DNA from: Sinomonas sp. R1AF57
GTDB lineage: Bacteria > Actinomycetota > Actinomycetes > Actinomycetales > Micrococcaceae
Length of the DNA stretch: 64,000 nt
NCBI RefSeq assembly: GCF_002224485.1
Contig: NZ_CP022463.1
Location: forward strand, 2,110,239-2,174,238
Direction: 5' to 3'
Positions 63,704 through 64,000 of the stretch are shown here, piece by piece; the first letter of the stretch is position 1; every line of letters starts with the position of its first letter. Under the pieces are notes generated by a model. The model was given only the letters and a program-made list of their open reading frames with translations. It was not told the origin of the DNA and ran no database searches. Both the position numbers and the translations under genes were made by a program.

Positions 63704-64000
63704 TCAAGGCCCGATCGGATAGGTGCGGAGTCGGTCTTCCCAGCGGTGGGGGGTGAAACCGGTGGATTCGATCCTGTGCAGGTCCAGGGTGGAGTTCAGC
63801 GGCCGTGGGGCGGTGTGGGGCCTGTCGGCGAAGTAGGCGGCGGTCGTGGTGCGCTGGATGTCCCCGGGGTGGCGTCCGACGACGGCGAACACTTCCGCGG
63901 CGACGTCGGCCCAGCTCGCGGTCTCCCCCGAGCAGCTGAGGTTGTAGGTCCCGTACGGAGCGCCGGTCTCGAGCAGGTGCCGGATCCCGGCGGCGAGGTC
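63704..64000 (-). CDS. rfbD: RmlD-like sugar nucleotide reductase, C-terminal part
   Basis: The last 98 residues of a dTDP-4-dehydrorhamnose reductase-like protein; its start lies beyond the right edge. Seen are GTYNLSCSGETASWADVAAEV and ADRPHTAPRPLNSTLDLHRI, the family's C-terminal end (SxxNLSxxGexSWxDxA and RP.NS.LD). It is probably part of a rhamnose or sugar cassette next to galU. It could also be the tail of an RmlC-RmlD fusion, found in actinobacteria. Confidence 0.85.
   Translation of the reverse strand, partial: DLAAGIRHLLETGAPYGTYNLSCSGETASWADVAAEVFAVVGRHPGDIQRTTTAAYFADRPHTAPRPLNSTLDLHRIESTGFTPHRWEDRLRTYPIGP

Overview
The window is very GC-rich and reads as a chromosomal segment of a high-GC Gram-positive bacterium, most likely a Micrococcaceae member (Arthrobacter/Sinomonas-like). 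The signs are the fused 2-oxoglutarate decarboxylase (Kgd), RsrA with the SigR-type sigma factor, a SAM-IV riboswitch, ribosomal protein bL37, a tmRNA tag ending in ALAA, and SD-led and apparently leaderless genes side by side. The genus is an inference. No phage, insertion sequence, plasmid gene or CRISPR array was seen.

Layout. 1-9.5 kb (minus strand): argS, lysA, hom, thrC, thrB, rho and the 5' end of prfA, an aspartate-family amino acid and translation/termination block. 9.5-16.6 kb: an MFS transporter and a DUF2630 gene fired from overlapping divergent promoters, tRNA-Arg(CCG), the giant helicase hrpA and a FabH-type ketoacyl-ACP synthase. 16.6-25 kb: HIT protein, rhodanese, MBL-fold hydrolase, a Zur-like regulator facing a znuABC zinc importer, and two CBS/DUF21 membrane proteins. 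25-33 kb: kgd, an SGNH hydrolase, a DUF4097-PadR pair with twin palindromic operators, the 24-aa bL37 gene, rsrA-sigR. 33-41.4 kb (plus strand): DoxX, aroA, rsgA, hisN, a SAM-IV riboswitch with a cysteine-desulfurase-like gene, a methyltransferase, and mntH-mntR with a candidate manganese operator. 41.4-48.4 kb (minus): MFS exporter, tmRNA, GH3 enzyme, smpB, M23 peptidase, ftsX, ftsE. 48.4-56.5 kb: a tightly overlapping eight-gene operon (amino-acid-type ABC importer, acyl-CoA ligase, TetR regulator, alpha/beta hydrolase) sitting between ftsE and prfB. 56.8-64 kb: prfB, a compact Tad/Flp pilus locus, galU and the end of an RmlD-like gene.

Most noteworthy. (1) A 21-bp tandem repeat occurs in the same orientation at two places 42 kb apart: in frame in a linker of HrpA and in the liv-prfB intergenic region. 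(2) At least nine genes have a TANNNT box 6-9 bases before the start codon, implying leaderless mRNAs; twice the TAG stop of the upstream gene forms the first half of that box, and one divergent pair shares overlapping -10 boxes with only 22 bases between starts. (3) The transport/ligase operon interrupts the prfB-ftsEX-smpB neighbourhood. (4) A SAM-IV riboswitch governs a cysteine-desulfurase-like enzyme of unassigned substrate.
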